A stretch of 64,000 nucleotides of DNA from Theristus sp. LFF4_11 (lineage: Eukaryota; Nematoda; Chromadorea; Monhysterida; Xyalidae): NCBI GenBank assembly GCA_030248135.1, contig JASANC010005521.1, forward strand, positions 40,833 through 104,832. Direction: 5' to 3'. Each line of letters starts with the position of its first letter. Position 1 is the first letter of the stretch. The translations under genes and the position numbers were made by a program. The notes beneath the pieces are model-generated. The model worked only from the letters and a program-made list of their open reading frames with translations, did not search any database and was not told the DNA's origin. Positions 49,907-61,542 of this stretch are shown piece by piece.

Positions 49907-52900
49907 ATGAATAGCAACATCGAGGCGCCAACGAAGTCGGACGCTTCACGGTCACTGCGTGCCAGACGCACGTTCACGCTCGGGCCGCGAAAATTGCGGA
50001 GCGCATTGTCGTTACGCAAGAGACAGTCGGCAGCACGCCGGCGGGATACGGAAGCAGGCGGCGACACGGAGAACAAGCACAACGTTTGGCACTGGCTGCG
50101 CAAGAATAAATTCTTCAAGTCAACCGAGGTCGGCGCGTTGAGCTACATCTCGGCGGCTGAGTACCGCATTGAGATTGTGATCTGGATCGCGCTCGTCTGT
50201 TTGTTCATGGTGCTCATGGCGTTGCACATGCTGCGCACGTTGGACGACTTGTTTGATCAGGTGAACTCATAAAAATCTGAAGACACAGTGCACGCTGCAA
50301 AGTAACACAGCAATGGTGGCACGGTCACACAACCGCGCACGATTACTGTAAAAACTGAACGTTTCGATGTGCCCTGCCCTGAACGGTGATTCTTCAATTT
50401 TTTTTGGAAAATTGAAGGTACGTATGGAACAAAAATGAAGCAACGTCACTTTACCCAACCGAGTTTATTTTTAAAAAACTCTTCAACTGAAGTGACGTTG
50501 CTTCAATTCGGAGCACACATTGTATACTTGGATGGGCTGAAGTGACGTCATTGCAAACGCAAACTGACCACAAGGAACGTCACTTTCGAGCATGCAAGTG
50601 ATGTTCAGTGTGGCGCCGATCATTCTGTGAAGTAACGTTACTTCCAAAACACGTTTTGAGTCGACGTCGCGTTTCTTCACACAAAACGACACTTTACGGT
50701 TATAAAGTACAGAAAAAATGACTCTTCACTTTTTGACGGCACGTCGAAAATACAGCAGCGCACTGTACACACACATTGTACTCACAGCTTGTTGCTACTC
50801 ACAGCGCGCGCGCGGCGCACAGCGTGTGCTGGAGAGTGGAGAATCCTATGAATGTGTTTCCATCATTAGCGTCAGCAGCAGCTGTGTGACTGCATATGCA
50901 TTCATAGCACAGTTCATTCAGCGCTGGCTGCGGGACTTCTACTGCTAAACGATGAATGCCACTTTACATTGGGACTTTATAAATAAAACAAACAAACACA
51001 TATTATTTTCTATTTTGGTCCCGAGATTCTCAATGCGCGCATAGATTGGAAAATACAGTAGTTTCATGCGTGACTCGAGAATTCAAATTTGGTAAAGTGA
51101 TTCGAGTCGACCCCAAAATAGGAACGGGTCATATTTGGTACATCACGATTGAAACTAGTTTCCATTCAAACAAGTCTGCAAACGCATTCAGTCGCAGAGC
51201 ACCTATAGTCGTCCTGGATAATTTGTAGTATTAGCTGATTGGTTGCCTGAACATCAGGTTCAAAAAAGAAATTTTTCTTTTTTTCTGAATGTTGTGATTT
51301 CTGTGCGCTTATTTTGCGTGGGCAAACAGTGAGATTTTTAATGGAAAAATCTTGTTCATGATTTGTGAGTTGCAGACAAATCAAAAGCAGCAAATTTCAT
51401 GGCAAAGAATCTCATTTTTGCTTGAAAAAAGGAACGATAACTGACGACGACGACGTTTTTCTTCGGAAAAAAATTTGCTGCAGAAATTGTCGCTCTAAAT
51501 TTAAAATTGAAGTTAAAACAAAAATTATAATTAAAAAAACAGTTTTCGAAACGAAATGTCAATTTGCCAAAGAAATAACAACGAAAGTCGTCGTCGTCGC
51601 CGTCGTTGTTTCTGGAAAAAGGGATTGACAGCAAAACACGTCTGCTGTTTACAAAATGTACGTCACACAAATTCTCCAAAGCGTTTTCCTTAATCAAAAA
51701 AATTAAAGCAGCTAATATTTGACGGCGATTTTAGGTTTTCAATTGTCGTCGTCGCCGTCGTTCTTTTTTGAAACGAAATAAAGATTTTTGCCATGAAAAA
51801 CCGCTGCTTTTGATGTCTTCATCTCACAAATCACAAAAAAAAGATTTTTCCCATCAAAATCTAACTGTCTTTCTGCCCACACAAAGCAAACGCATAGAAT
51901 TCACACAGCTAGAAAAGAGAAAATGTCCATTCCAATTTCTTTTTTGAACCTGGTGTTCAGGCAACCAATCAGCTAATACTACAAATTATCCAGGACGACT
52001 ATACAAGATTGATAATACCCATGCTCTTTGCACGCAGTTCGCGCGCTGTGCGTGCACTGCACTGTTAGCACACACACTGCTGCAGACGACTTCAACCACA
52101 ATGCGCTTTCGCTACACGAACGACGAAGACTACGAGGATCTGACGGAGTGGAGGCTGTGCTTCAGCAACAGCTACGGCGGCAAGAACGACAACGAACGCC
52201 TGCATGACGTCACTATGATGGCGCGTCTCTGGCGTCACGGATACTTTCACATCGAGCGCTTCGCACAGACGGCCAGCGAGTGCCATGAACGCTATCAACG
52301 TTGCCTCAATCATACCACAAGCACGTCGCATCTACAATGTGTCGAGGTTGTTGCTGGATTTTGGACGATGTTTTCAGTCAGGGCTAACCCGGGAAAACGT
52401 ACAGAACGCCGTCGTGAGGTGCACCAATTGAGTTTTATCTGTCATTAAATGCCTACAAAAAATGTATACATACACCCCTCGGCGGAGCTCGATTCCCTAA
52501 CGCACATACAAGAGTCTAACGCGCTAACACCAGGCCACGTGGGCGATAAGAGTGTCTGTGAGCACTGAACACATACACTTTGAAAGCAACATTCCAGGAA
52601 ACATTCAACAAAACAATAAAAAAACGCAAAACACATCTTTTCAGAAAAACGTTTCAGCGTCACCTAGACTGCCACGCCGCGGGCTTGCAACACGACAACA
52701 GTGACCTGAACGCAGAGCTGCGTTACAGGCAGTTGATGCCGTACGTTCTCATCGTACGCAAGTATCTCCAGCGCATTCTGATCTTCGAGGGCGCCGCAAC
52801 GGAGTACGCCGGGAAACGCTTCGTTGACGCGCTGTACACCAGGCGAACGCTAAATGACGATCAACCGGAGAGCATCCATGCGCCAGCAACGGCCTGGTTT

Positions 52901-55900
52901 GAGATCGCCGAAATGCGCGCACGGCACTCTTGGAGGCAAACGCTGCTCAGTGAAATTGCGACACTGAACGAGACACGCTGCTTTAATGACACCAGTCGCG
53001 ATGGTCTGTGTGTGTCTGACGCTCTGAAAAAGAAAAAGCACGGGCCCGGACACCTGTGTTTTGATCTGCCATGATTCGCGATTTGAAAAAAAATATTACC
53101 CACGCTGTTTTGGGTTGTTTTGTTTCTAACTCTTTCACGTCGTATATTTGCGTAGTTTTATTGGCCAGTGCGTTTTCTTTTTCACGGCGTTGCATTGCTG
53201 ACGACGATGAAAGAGATGTTCAACAACGGAACATTGACAACGTCCCAAATGGATCAGTGGGAGACGGCGTGCAATGCAACGCTGAGACTGACACATGACG
53301 AGAAGACAATCTTGGAGAAAGATTCGATCATAACGGCGTTTCTGCAACGCAATGGGTAAGAAGACCGTCCGGGGTAGGATGGTGCACCAACCTCCGCGCT
53401 TTGAGATGCAAACAGTTTTATGCTTGTCGTGGCAATTCAAAATTCGTAAAGTGAACCCGTGTCCCTGAGATACAAGTTGACCTACCAGGGCCACTTTAAA
53501 TCGCAGCATCATGCATGAAACTGATGTCCTTTCGACGGTCTGGAAACGCACTTTGCGTTGCAGCTAAAAGGAAAGAACAACAATCTACAGTCGAACTCTA
53601 AATTATAGGGAATCCAGCTGATTGGTTGGTGGTCACGTGATGCATGCTTTCTGTGCAAACCAAAACAAAACCAAACTGCGCCCCCACATCAATTTACCGA
53701 CGACCACGCTGGTTTGCTATAATTTAGAGTTCGACTGTACTGCCCAAATAAGAATCAATAATAAATACATGTAATACCGTATTACCTCTAATAAACCCCC
53801 TGACTTACTTTGACTTAGTTCGTTGCTCCGCGTAGCGCGGCTCCCGTTGTTCGGGCTTCGACGCCGTTCACCACCGTTCCGGTTTTGTACGTGATCGCCT
53901 CGATGTTTGCCGACCATCGCTGCCTGTCGTTCGCGCTCGCCTGAATAGTGCGGTACCAACTGCTGTAGTCGCCTCGCTTCTCAGCCGTCTCCGAACGCGG
54001 ATACAGAATGCGCCCTCTCGCGTTGGTGTAGAGCGGTTTTGTCTCAGTTTTTGTGATCTCTCGCCACGTCACCTTCGGTCGCCCTCGCGCCCGCCGCCAG
54101 TCACGCTCCGCGCACGCCATGATCGCCCGCGCGGGAATGCGGCTCGGACTCATGCGCGCCACATGCCCCAGCCACCGCAGACGTCGCAGCTGAATCAGCT
54201 GCGTGATGTCGCCCTGAGTGTTCGCCTTCGGCCCGAATGCGCGACGTTGCACGGTTTTATTTGTGACGCGATCAGACCAGTGAGTGCCGGTGATGGAACG
54301 GAGCCACTGATTGTCTTGCACTTTTATTTTATTTAATGTTGAATTGTTAAGCGACCACAATTCGCAGCCGTAGAGCAGCGACGAGCGGATGCACGCCGAG
54401 TACACCCGTGCCTTTGTGCGTATTGACACGTCGTGCGATCGCCACAGCCGCCGCAGGCTGTGGAACGCCAGGGCAGACAGCTTGATGCGCCGATGAACAT
54501 CGTCTGAACAGTCATTGTTCGCGTTTATTACCGCCCCCAGGTAGATTGCCGAGTCGACTCTTGGCAGTTGCACGCCGTCGATCGTAACGTCTGCCGCGTC
54601 CCCGGCGGGCCAGTCTGCGGCGAGCAATTCGCATTTTGCCGGCGCAAAACGCAGACCGACCCGTCCAGCTGCATTTGTCAGAGCGTTTAGGCCTCGCTGC
54701 AGTGAGGGCGTGGTCTGCGCAAATATGACCACGTCATCCGCGAATTCCAGTGATCTGAAGGTCGTCACTTGTGGCCCCTCCGTGCCGCTGCAGCCCATGG
54801 TAATGCCGTAACAGTCCCCGCAGTCGGTCTGAGCCTGTCGGATTATCCTGTCCATCACAAATGTGAACAGGACAGGACTGAAGACTCCTCCCTGCCAGAC
54901 GCCGGTTCTCGGTTCAAACGCTGCTGATAGGCCGCCGTATGCCCGGATTTTGGTACGCTGCTCGGTGTAGATTGCTTTTATTAAAGATATTATTTTTGCC
55001 GGGAATCCGCCGGCGGCGAGAATATCGAACATTCTTTCTCTGTCGATAGAGTCAAAGGCACCCCGAATGTCAAGAAATGCCATCAGTGTCGGCCGATTGT
55101 AGAGCGCTCGCGTCTCCGTCAGCTGCCGCAGGGTGAATACGTTATTGACTGTGCCCCGGCCCACGCGGAAACCGGCCTGCTCTTCTCTCGCCAGTTGCTC
55201 TCTCAGCGTCGCTATGCGTACTAGCACAATTGTTTCGAACAGTTTAGTGATTGTCGGCAACAGGTTGATTCTTCTATAGTTTGCACACTCCATTCTTGAT
55301 TTTTTCTTGTGTATCGGAATGCAGACAGACTCTCTCCACTCAGGCGGAATCTGCTCTGTGTCCCAGATGCGCCTCAGACACTGATGCAGACGATGGATTA
55401 GCGTCGCCGGTGCACATTTGAACACTAATAAACCCCCATGGGGGTTTATTTCTTCAGCGACTTCTGGGGGTGGGGGTTTATTTGGGGGGGGTTTATCCTT
55501 GGGGGGGGGGTTATTTGGAAACCATTTTAGGGGTGGGCGAAATGGCAAAAATACCTTCCATGGCAGGAAGGAAGTCACAGAAACTTCTACTCTACATAGA
55601 AATTTCCTTTTACAACAGCCTTTTGTAATGAAATTACCATTAACTCATTCATTTGGGGCCTTTGGTAGCACAATTTCATCATTTTCACTGTAACCAGCTA
55701 CTGAATTCGCTGGGTATGTGTTTCAAACAGGTTTCCAATAATCCCCCATGGGGGATTATTTTTGGGGGGTGGGGATTATTTGGAAACTTGTCGAGGTGGT
55801 GGGGGTTTATTTTTTTGGGGGGGGGTTTAGTTTGGGGGGGGGGAGTTAATAGAGGTAATACGGTATCGGCAATACGTTTCGCACGGCATACTGTAGTTAT

Positions 55901-58900
55901 TTCACGGACGATCCCGACGGAAGTGCACTGGTCGACTGGCGACAGTCGCACGAATTGCTCGAGCATTTTGAGCGGGTGATGCGAACGTGCGCACGCAACA
56001 ACAGCGACTCGCCCTACGAAGTGTCCCTGTCGCTGTACCTCGCGATCACGCAATACGCGACATTCGTTGAGTCCTCTGGGACTCGTCTCGCCAACCCGAC
56101 GCAGCTCAAATATGTCGTAACACCGACTCAGTCGCAGGGTGAGTAGTGTTCTTCTAGTTTTTTTAGTTCAAGTATGACCTATTTTTTTGAACGTGTCCGA
56201 CTGAAATGACGTCATGTGCCGCAAAACCTGCGCTTTGTCGTTCACAGCAAACCAGACTTTCCGTTTAGCCGATTTCTTCCCGTAAACAATTGGTGAATGT
56301 CGAAGCAGTCATGCCAAACTGACATTTTAGTGCCTGTACTTTTGGCAAACGGGCTTTTTCAAAGCAAATGATGTCATTTTAGTGCGGACACGTGTTCATA
56401 AATTGACAATAACAAAACTATTATTGAGACTCCGGTGAATCGCAAGCGATGGTCTGTGGAACTGCAGTCAGTCTGGCAGGTTCATTCATTCAGTTCCTTT
56501 TAATTCCTCAGGGCTCATAAAATCAGCTTCAAAGACGGTCAACTAGTAAGTAAGGAATGTCCGAGTAAACATGGCAGCTTTAAACGGGTAAACCAGTAGA
56601 CATGGAGTAAACTAAGTAAGGAGCGCGCGAAATTTGAATGAAAGAAAAAAGACGTTTAGAAACCAAATTGTGTGGCAAATTTGACGCTTTGTTTCGACTA
56701 CTGGATTCTTCGTGCTGATTTGTTCATTTTTTCTGTTTTGCCACTTTGCACAGAAGATCAGGAAAATCTCACAAAATTCTCGCAGGCACCGCCCAACTGT
56801 ACATGCTCACTCCAACCATCGAGTGCATGCGATGGAACTTTACGAAACGACGCGGTCTGATCGTGTCGACGTTGCACGTCCGAGTGGTCGCCGCGATGTT
56901 AGCAGAGTATTTGCGGCAAATTGAAACAAGCCAACAAACGAACGAAACCACAGCCGATTATGATGACTTTGCCGATGAATTATTATCCGGACGAAACTAC
57001 ACGCAACTGGAGCAGTTCAACGCCACTTATGGTATCAGATATAATCATGTGTTTTTTTTGGTTCCGCAACTCAATTATACGTTGTGTAGTTTGATGCTTT
57101 TCAAAATTTTTAAAATCAAAATTTCCTGTTGACAAAGGACCAATATGGCTTGCCATTTACCCTATTCAGTCGACCGCAAGAGTGCGAGCCACCCAGTGCA
57201 GCTGCTGAATGCGCCGGCGTTGGTGTCCGAGTTTGCTGCGCACCTTCTCACGAATTCACGCGTGAAAATTAGCGCAGACGCAGGCAGTGCGCTGGCATCC
57301 GGACGTCAAGATGCGAATTTTGTGCGAACCTGCGATTACGGTTGGTGCATTGCGGTGCTGTGGCTGGCCTGGCAGAAGGCTGCTCTTTTTCCACGTGAAT
57401 ATATGCCGTAAAGAATAAGATATGCGTACAGGCTGAGCCAGATGTAGTGGGTCACCTTTTGATGGCCCATGTAGATGAAACTAATTCGATGGATGACCCA
57501 TTATTGACTCAATGATCTCACACATGTGTGTGAGGCAATCAGCGGAAAACAAAACAATATATTTGTTGAAATACTTCAAAATATTTAAAAACATTGCAAA
57601 ACGGACTTTTTGGTACTCTGTTGTTGAATAAATGAGCAGACACAAACGTACCGGGTTCACAAAACAAACGAACAACACTCAACGAAAACCGTCTTCACGC
57701 ATTTTACATGCAGGTCTGTACTTTGTGGTGAAACTGGAAAGCTCGTACAAACTGTTGAACTCACGCGACAGTCCTTGTGACCCGGTGAGGGAGCGCGAGA
57801 AAGATCAGTGCAGAAAGCAGTGCTGGCTGGTTGCCATTGGGCAGCATTTGCTGTGTCGTCCAAATCAGTGGGAACTCCGGCAAAAACATCAAGGTATTAA
57901 AAAATCGTATTTTGTTTTTCGCCCCAGCTGTCCTGATGGTCGCCCCGATTTAGCAATCACGCTGAGAAAAATCACCAATCTATATCTTAAATTATCATTG
58001 TCATTGCTATTATGTGTAGTAGCAACACTTTATTTTTACGTGCAGTATCAAACTGCACGAAGAACAACTGCGGTATCCCATCGCGATGGGCCACGATATG
58101 TATGTGTAGTGTATGGGCTTCGGCGTCACATTGGAAGATCTGTGCGTTCAAAACACTGCACAGTCAAAACACATGTCATTCACTTCCAGAGAACACGGGC
58201 CAGCTGAACGAAGAACTGCCATACTGTTCGTTCAGTGACTACGCTCAAGGTCTCGCCGGCCAAAGCACAACAGACACGTTCAACCGACTAAAAACAGAAA
58301 ACCAGTTTCTTGGCGCGAACGAAAGTGACGCAGTATTCTTTGAGCGTCTCGATCGATGTCTGGGCGAATGTCGAGCCATACCGAAGTGCAATACGAAGCT
58401 GTACGGGACTGAGTTCTACTGGTCGTTGGACGGCAACGAAATACACGACGACGCAAACAGTGCAACCGTGTTACCACTGCATCTTCAAAATCTCATCAGT
58501 GAACTAAAAGTGAGCAATCGATTTGTTTCTCATCCGTTCGCACTTCTCAAACGTCGTAGTATAACGCTCAAACATCGTGCTCTTGTATACGGCGTTGTAT
58601 ACGCTCTTGTATACGACGTTGTAAACGCTGTTGCACACACCGCTGTATACGCCGTATATGCGCTCTTGTACACGCCGTGTTTACGCTCTTTTATACGCCG
58701 TGTATACGCTCTTCTATGCGCCGCTGTATACGCCTTTATATGCCGTTGTATGCGCCGTTGGAGAGTCGTTGTGTCGACTTGATTGATTGTGCGCCACTTA
58801 TTTTGCGTTTCAGAACGTTTCAGCGAACACCTCAAGCGATAGACTGGACGCACAATTCCTTGACTTTTGCATGAACTCACACCGTTGGTTCGCCATTCTG

Positions 58901-59173
58901 TTGTTCTACGTGAACGGCGTCCATTACATAGAAACGGTGCAAACGTGGAACTTCTCCGTGTACACGTGGCTCGCCAATGTGGGCGGAGTGCTCGAGTTCT
59001 GGATCGGTGCCGGGCTGCTCTCGTTGATACACGTGTTCATGTATTTGATGAAGAACTGTGTGCTGCGTCGAATACACCGGCGTCAAAAACAAAAGGCGGC
59101 GATTGGTGGATTGCTCAAGATGAGCGTGCACATTGGTGAACACGTCGGTGGAACAGTGGACAACAATCGGTGA
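49907..59173 (+). CDS. DEG/ENaC-family (amiloride-sensitive) cation channel subunit
   Basis: Ten exons: 49907-50260, 52086-52346, 52658-53003, 53169-53355, 55897-56138, 56786-57031, 57170-57340, 57714-57893, 58190-58509 and 58814-59173. All phases close, giving 888 residues. Exon 1 has a basic cytosolic N-terminus and TM1 (VIWIALVCLFMVLMALHML, about 91-109). The large extracellular part has LTEWRLCFSNSYGG after TM1, a KLLNSRDSPCD segment and the cysteine-rich FFERLDRCLGECRAIPKC. The last exon holds the pre-TM2 and TM2 block: VYTWLANVGGVLEFWIGAG then LLSLIHVFMYLMKN. These channels are trimeric plasma-membrane sodium or cation channels gated by peptides, protons or force. Key deviations: the GxS selectivity filter is Gly834-Ala835-Gly836, and the N-terminal HG gating motif reads Val75-Gly76. 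The exon 3 donor is one of two alternatives (53003 or a few bases later). Confidence 0.88.
51010..51121. mobile_element. MITE of the CTATTTTGG family
   Basis: A 112-bp unit, CTATTTTGGTCCCGAGA.. to ..GACCCCAAAATAG, matches 15717-15817 in a globin intron. It is located in intron 1 of the DEG/ENaC gene. Confidence 0.65.
51206..52001. mobile_element. TA-flanked foldback element, 796 bp, in DEG/ENaC intron 1
   Basis: Ends TAGTCGTCCTGGATAATTTG and its complement at the right form about 55-bp near-perfect terminal repeats. More diverged inverted similarity continues for some 250 bp inward. The duplicated intron near 62005 lacks the element (GCACCTA runs directly into AAATTGATAATAC), so insertion with a TA duplication is directly visible. 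Confidence 0.85.
52470..52548 (-). repeat. tRNA-like sequence in DEG/ENaC intron 2 (partner 62425-62510)
   Basis: On the minus strand it reads GTGGCCTGGTGTTAGCGCG (A-box-like), a middle arm with CTCTTGT, and GGGAATCGAGCTCC (degenerate B box). The stems do not pair canonically. The same sequence occurs in the duplicated copy, so it predates the duplication. Probably a decayed tRNA gene or SINE head. Confidence 0.35.
53588..53738. mobile_element. MITE, CAGTCGAAC family, near-perfect copy
   Basis: A 151-bp element starting CAGTCGAACTCTAAATTATA and ending TATAATTTAGAGTTCGACTG, with GCTGATTGGTTGG subterminal and a GATGCATGCTTTCTGTGC core. It is the cleanest inverted pair of the family and lies in DEG/ENaC intron 4. 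Confidence 0.8.
53775..55865. mobile_element. Inverted-repeat-bounded element carrying a reverse transcriptase ORF
   Basis: Ends TACCGTATTACCTCTA and TAGAGGTAATACGGTA bound 2,091 bp within DEG/ENaC intron 4. Inside, on the minus strand, is a long RT ORF (53815-55434). Outside the ORF are G-rich tracts and 24-bp palindromes centred on CCCCCATGGGGG (near 55439 and 55750). The same left terminus and palindrome recur at 60038. No target duplication is evident. Either a LINE inserted into a non-autonomous element, or a composite element. Confidence 0.7.
53815..55578 (-). CDS. Non-LTR retrotransposon reverse transcriptase ORF (5' truncated)
   Basis: An uninterrupted frame of 587 codons. The first 50 or so run through the G-rich palindromic segment and are probably not real coding. 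From PATLIHRLHQCLRRIW onward it is a normal non-LTR RT: IPIHKKKSRMECANYRRINL (finger), FLDIRGAFDSIDR (motif A), GVWQGGVFSPVLF (motif B) and LEFADDVVIFA (motif C with FADD). It ends in the GHVARM and ARGRPKVTW segments seen in RTE-type elements. The upstream endonuclease domain is absent. Intact frame and catalytic residues suggest a recent insertion. Clade assignment (RTE-like) is tentative. Confidence 0.85.
   Translation of the reverse strand: MTSFLPWKVFLPFRPPLKWFPNNPPPKDKPPPNKPPPPEVAEEINPHGGLLVFKCAPATLIHRLHQCLRRIWDTEQIPPEWRESVCIPIHKKKSRMECANYRRINLLPTITKLFETIVLVRIATLREQLAREEQAGFRVGRGTVNNVFTLRQLTETRALYNRPTLMAFLDIRGAFDSIDRERMFDILAAGGFPAKIISLIKAIYTEQRTKIRAYGGLSAAFEPRTGVWQGGVFSPVLFTFVMDRIIRQAQTDCGDCYGITMGCSGTEGPQVTTFRSLEFADDVVIFAQTTPSLQRGLNALTNAAGRVGLRFAPAKCELLAADWPAGDAADVTIDGVQLPRVDSAIYLGAVINANNDCSDDVHRRIKLSALAFHSLRRLWRSHDVSIRTKARVYSACIRSSLLYGCELWSLNNSTLNKIKVQDNQWLRSITGTHWSDRVTNKTVQRRAFGPKANTQGDITQLIQLRRLRWLGHVARMSPSRIPARAIMACAERDWRRARGRPKVTWREITKTETKPLYTNARGRILYPRSETAEKRGDYSSWYRTIQASANDRQRWSANIEAITYKTGTVVNGVEARTTGAALRGATN
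58565..58765 (+). repeat. Minisatellite in DEG/ENaC intron 9
   Basis: About 200 bp of imperfect 15-18 bp units built on TATACGCTCTTGTATACG and TATACGCCGT variants. It lies between the exons ending at 58509 and starting at 58814. Confidence 0.65.
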
Positions 59174-60037
59174 ACTCTGCCAACGGCCAACTCTGCTACA
59201 AACACGTGCCATCAAAAAGCCTCTGCCCAAATTGTTCAGACACCCGTTTTTGTGGATCCTGTGCAGAAATCGTTTGTGACAATTCCATTGCCAATATACA
59301 GTACATATGCCGTTACATTCTGCGTATTGTTGATTGAAAAATTGAAGCATAGTTTTATTAATATTGGTTGGCATGACAAAACTTGTTGGTCACAGTTTTG
59401 CAAAACTCGTAAAATATCACAATTGTCAATCAAGCACATCAATGCTACATATGTACATCAAATTTGGTCCTGGTCCAGTCATGCACTTTTCACTGAGTAT
59501 GAAAAACGAAACAAATCAGGAAGAAAGTTAAGTCTGAATAACAACTGCGATTTAAGCAAACTTTTCTATAAAAGACGTATCAATAACTTACAGAAACAAA
59601 AACTCATGAAAGCATAAATAAGAAGTAAATTAAACAAGAAATTTAAACAAATGGTCACCTTGTTGTTGACAGGACAACGTAAGTCTGATAAAAGTAATGT
59701 GTGAAAAACAACCGAACAAAAAGTTCACAACAAAAAATAAAGCACCCGCAAAACGACCAAAAACTCTCAAAAGTGTATTTGCCGTTTGACAGAATCCGCC
59801 AGAGGAGACGTGTTGATGCGCGTAATCACGCACGAGCACACCAGCACGACGTGTGGTAGCAGAGCATGGAGCGGCTGCGGCGACATGGCACGGAGGCTTG
59901 CCACGTGGTGTTGACGACCGCAACACAATGCTGGTTGCTGCACCATGCGCATGCGATCATGAGCAACTAATGAGCCACTGAATATACGCTCGCCGACGCT
60001 CGCTCGCGCATCCGCATGATCTCGCATAAAAGCACGC
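59174..60037. other. 3' flank of DEG/ENaC gene
   Basis: AT-rich sequence, probably containing the 3' UTR. A plus-strand open frame of 121 codons (59252-59617) and a minus-strand frame of 98 codons have no recognisable features. Confidence 0.4.
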
Positions 60038-60530
60038 TACCGTATTACCTCTATTAAACCCCCATGGGGGTTTATTTCTTCAGCGACTTCTGGGGGTGGG
60101 GGTTTGTTTGTGGGGGGGGGGTTTTGGGGGGGGGGGGTGGGTTTGGGGGGGGGGGGGGAAAATGGGGGGGGGAGGGGAAAGTTTTTTTTGGTTTTGTGTT
60201 GTCTGGGGTGGGTTTGCTGGTTGTGTGGGTTCGGGGGGTTTTGGGGGGGGGGGTTGGGGGGGGGGGGGGGGTTTGGGGGGGGGGGTTTGGGGGGGGGATC
60301 TGTGGACACTTTTTTCAGTGCTGCTATGAAGGCCCTGCTAGTCAAGAAAAATGCAAAAATTACGGTATTTTTGGGCAAAATTGAGATGAGATTGACCACC
60401 GTGAGGGGGGGGGGGTGCGATCCCGTGTTTTCTCGCGGAGGGGGGGGGGAGTCTGATACCCGTGTCGAGGTAAAGGGGGGAGGGGGGTATACGGGTATCT
60501 GACCGTGCACGGGCAGGATTTTCGGCTGAG
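60038..60530. mobile_element. Relative of the RT-carrying element, left end plus G-run tract
   Basis: It starts with TACCGTATTACCTCTATTAA, then the CCCCCATGGGGG palindrome and TTCTTCAGCGACTTCTGGGG, all as at 55417-55470. Runs of up to 15 or more G follow to about 60300. No RT and no right terminus seen. Confidence 0.6.
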
Positions 60531-61542
60531 GGGGGTGGACCCCCCCCCCGCACTTTCGCCACTGATGTGTAGCAAAACATTTTGGTGTAGTGTATCATTG
60601 AAAAAATAAGCAAAAATATTTAGCATATACCTATATAAAAGTGTATCAACGAATCAACGAGTACCGTGGGGGTGCCAAAATTTTGTGTCCCTGCTAGGGG
60701 GTGCACCGAATGCTAATCGGTTGGTTGGTATTCATATTTAAAAATTTTGAAAAAATGGTTCAGGGGGGAGCGGTTAACGGTTGTAGTTAGGTAACACAAA
60801 TTCTAGTCGGTTCTAGCTAACGCAAATTTTTATCAAAAAATATAAATGTCACTTTTTTGGAAGCACACTTTTTGCCAAAACTTTATTGTAAAAAACAGGA
60901 AAACACGGTTACCACCCGTGGAGTTGCATTACACCACAACACAAGCAACTTTGATTCATCAATTTGTTGGTTTTTTTTACCAGCACTGTGAATCAATTAT
61001 TCGTGATGCATTTACGCTGCAACAATCAGAGAAAGTCATTTAGATGTTCAAAAGAAGTTGACAGCAGCGCATCGCAATGATTGCAGTTTTTGTGCTGACC
61101 ATGGTTGTGCTTTGTGCACTTTACCTGTTCGATTAGTGCTATGACTGCTAGTAGACATTGTTGTCTAGTCTAACTGGTGATAATGTGCACTCCCATGAAA
61201 AAATACCGCATTTCATTTAGCAAATAAACAAATTTAAAAACGAATTTGAAGTCCCTGGCACTGCACACAGGTGACAGACGTGACACGTGACAACGTGCCA
61301 GAGCAGCGTTCCGCAACTATGGCCGCCACTGTGTTCGTTTGTGATTGTGCAACAGTGCCGTTTTATAACCGACCGCACTGTTTTGCATTTTATTTATCCA
61401 CTGCTGTACGCACAAGTTACAGAACAAACCCGCTCAGTTTGATTGTATCGTGCCTTGTTGGACGTTGCTGTGCCATCGTACCCAGCGTGCACTGTTATTC
61501 AAACCAGGATTTCGCGCAAAAAACGCACTACAACCGACACCA

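Larger units (their letters stand above)
49397..53355 (+). repeat. Segmental duplication, left copy (partner 60788-63299)
   Basis: From TAACACAAATTCTAGTCG-like sequence onward the two segments run colinearly. They cover the 5' flank, exons 1-4 of the DEG/ENaC gene and the introns between. The main length difference is an inverted-repeat element in intron 1 of the left copy (51206-52001). Exons 2-4 are nearly identical; exon 1 and the flank differ more. Confidence 0.85.

Noticed and set aside
57032..57170. Apparent frameshift in DEG/ENaC between exons 6 and 7
   Set aside because: Using the acceptor TTTACCCTATTCAG ending at 57169 restores the frame with a consistent phase.
60064..60510. Gly-rich (plus) and Pro-rich (minus) open frames over the G-run tract
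   Set aside because: They are forced by long G/C runs, have no start context or domain, and overlap an element end.
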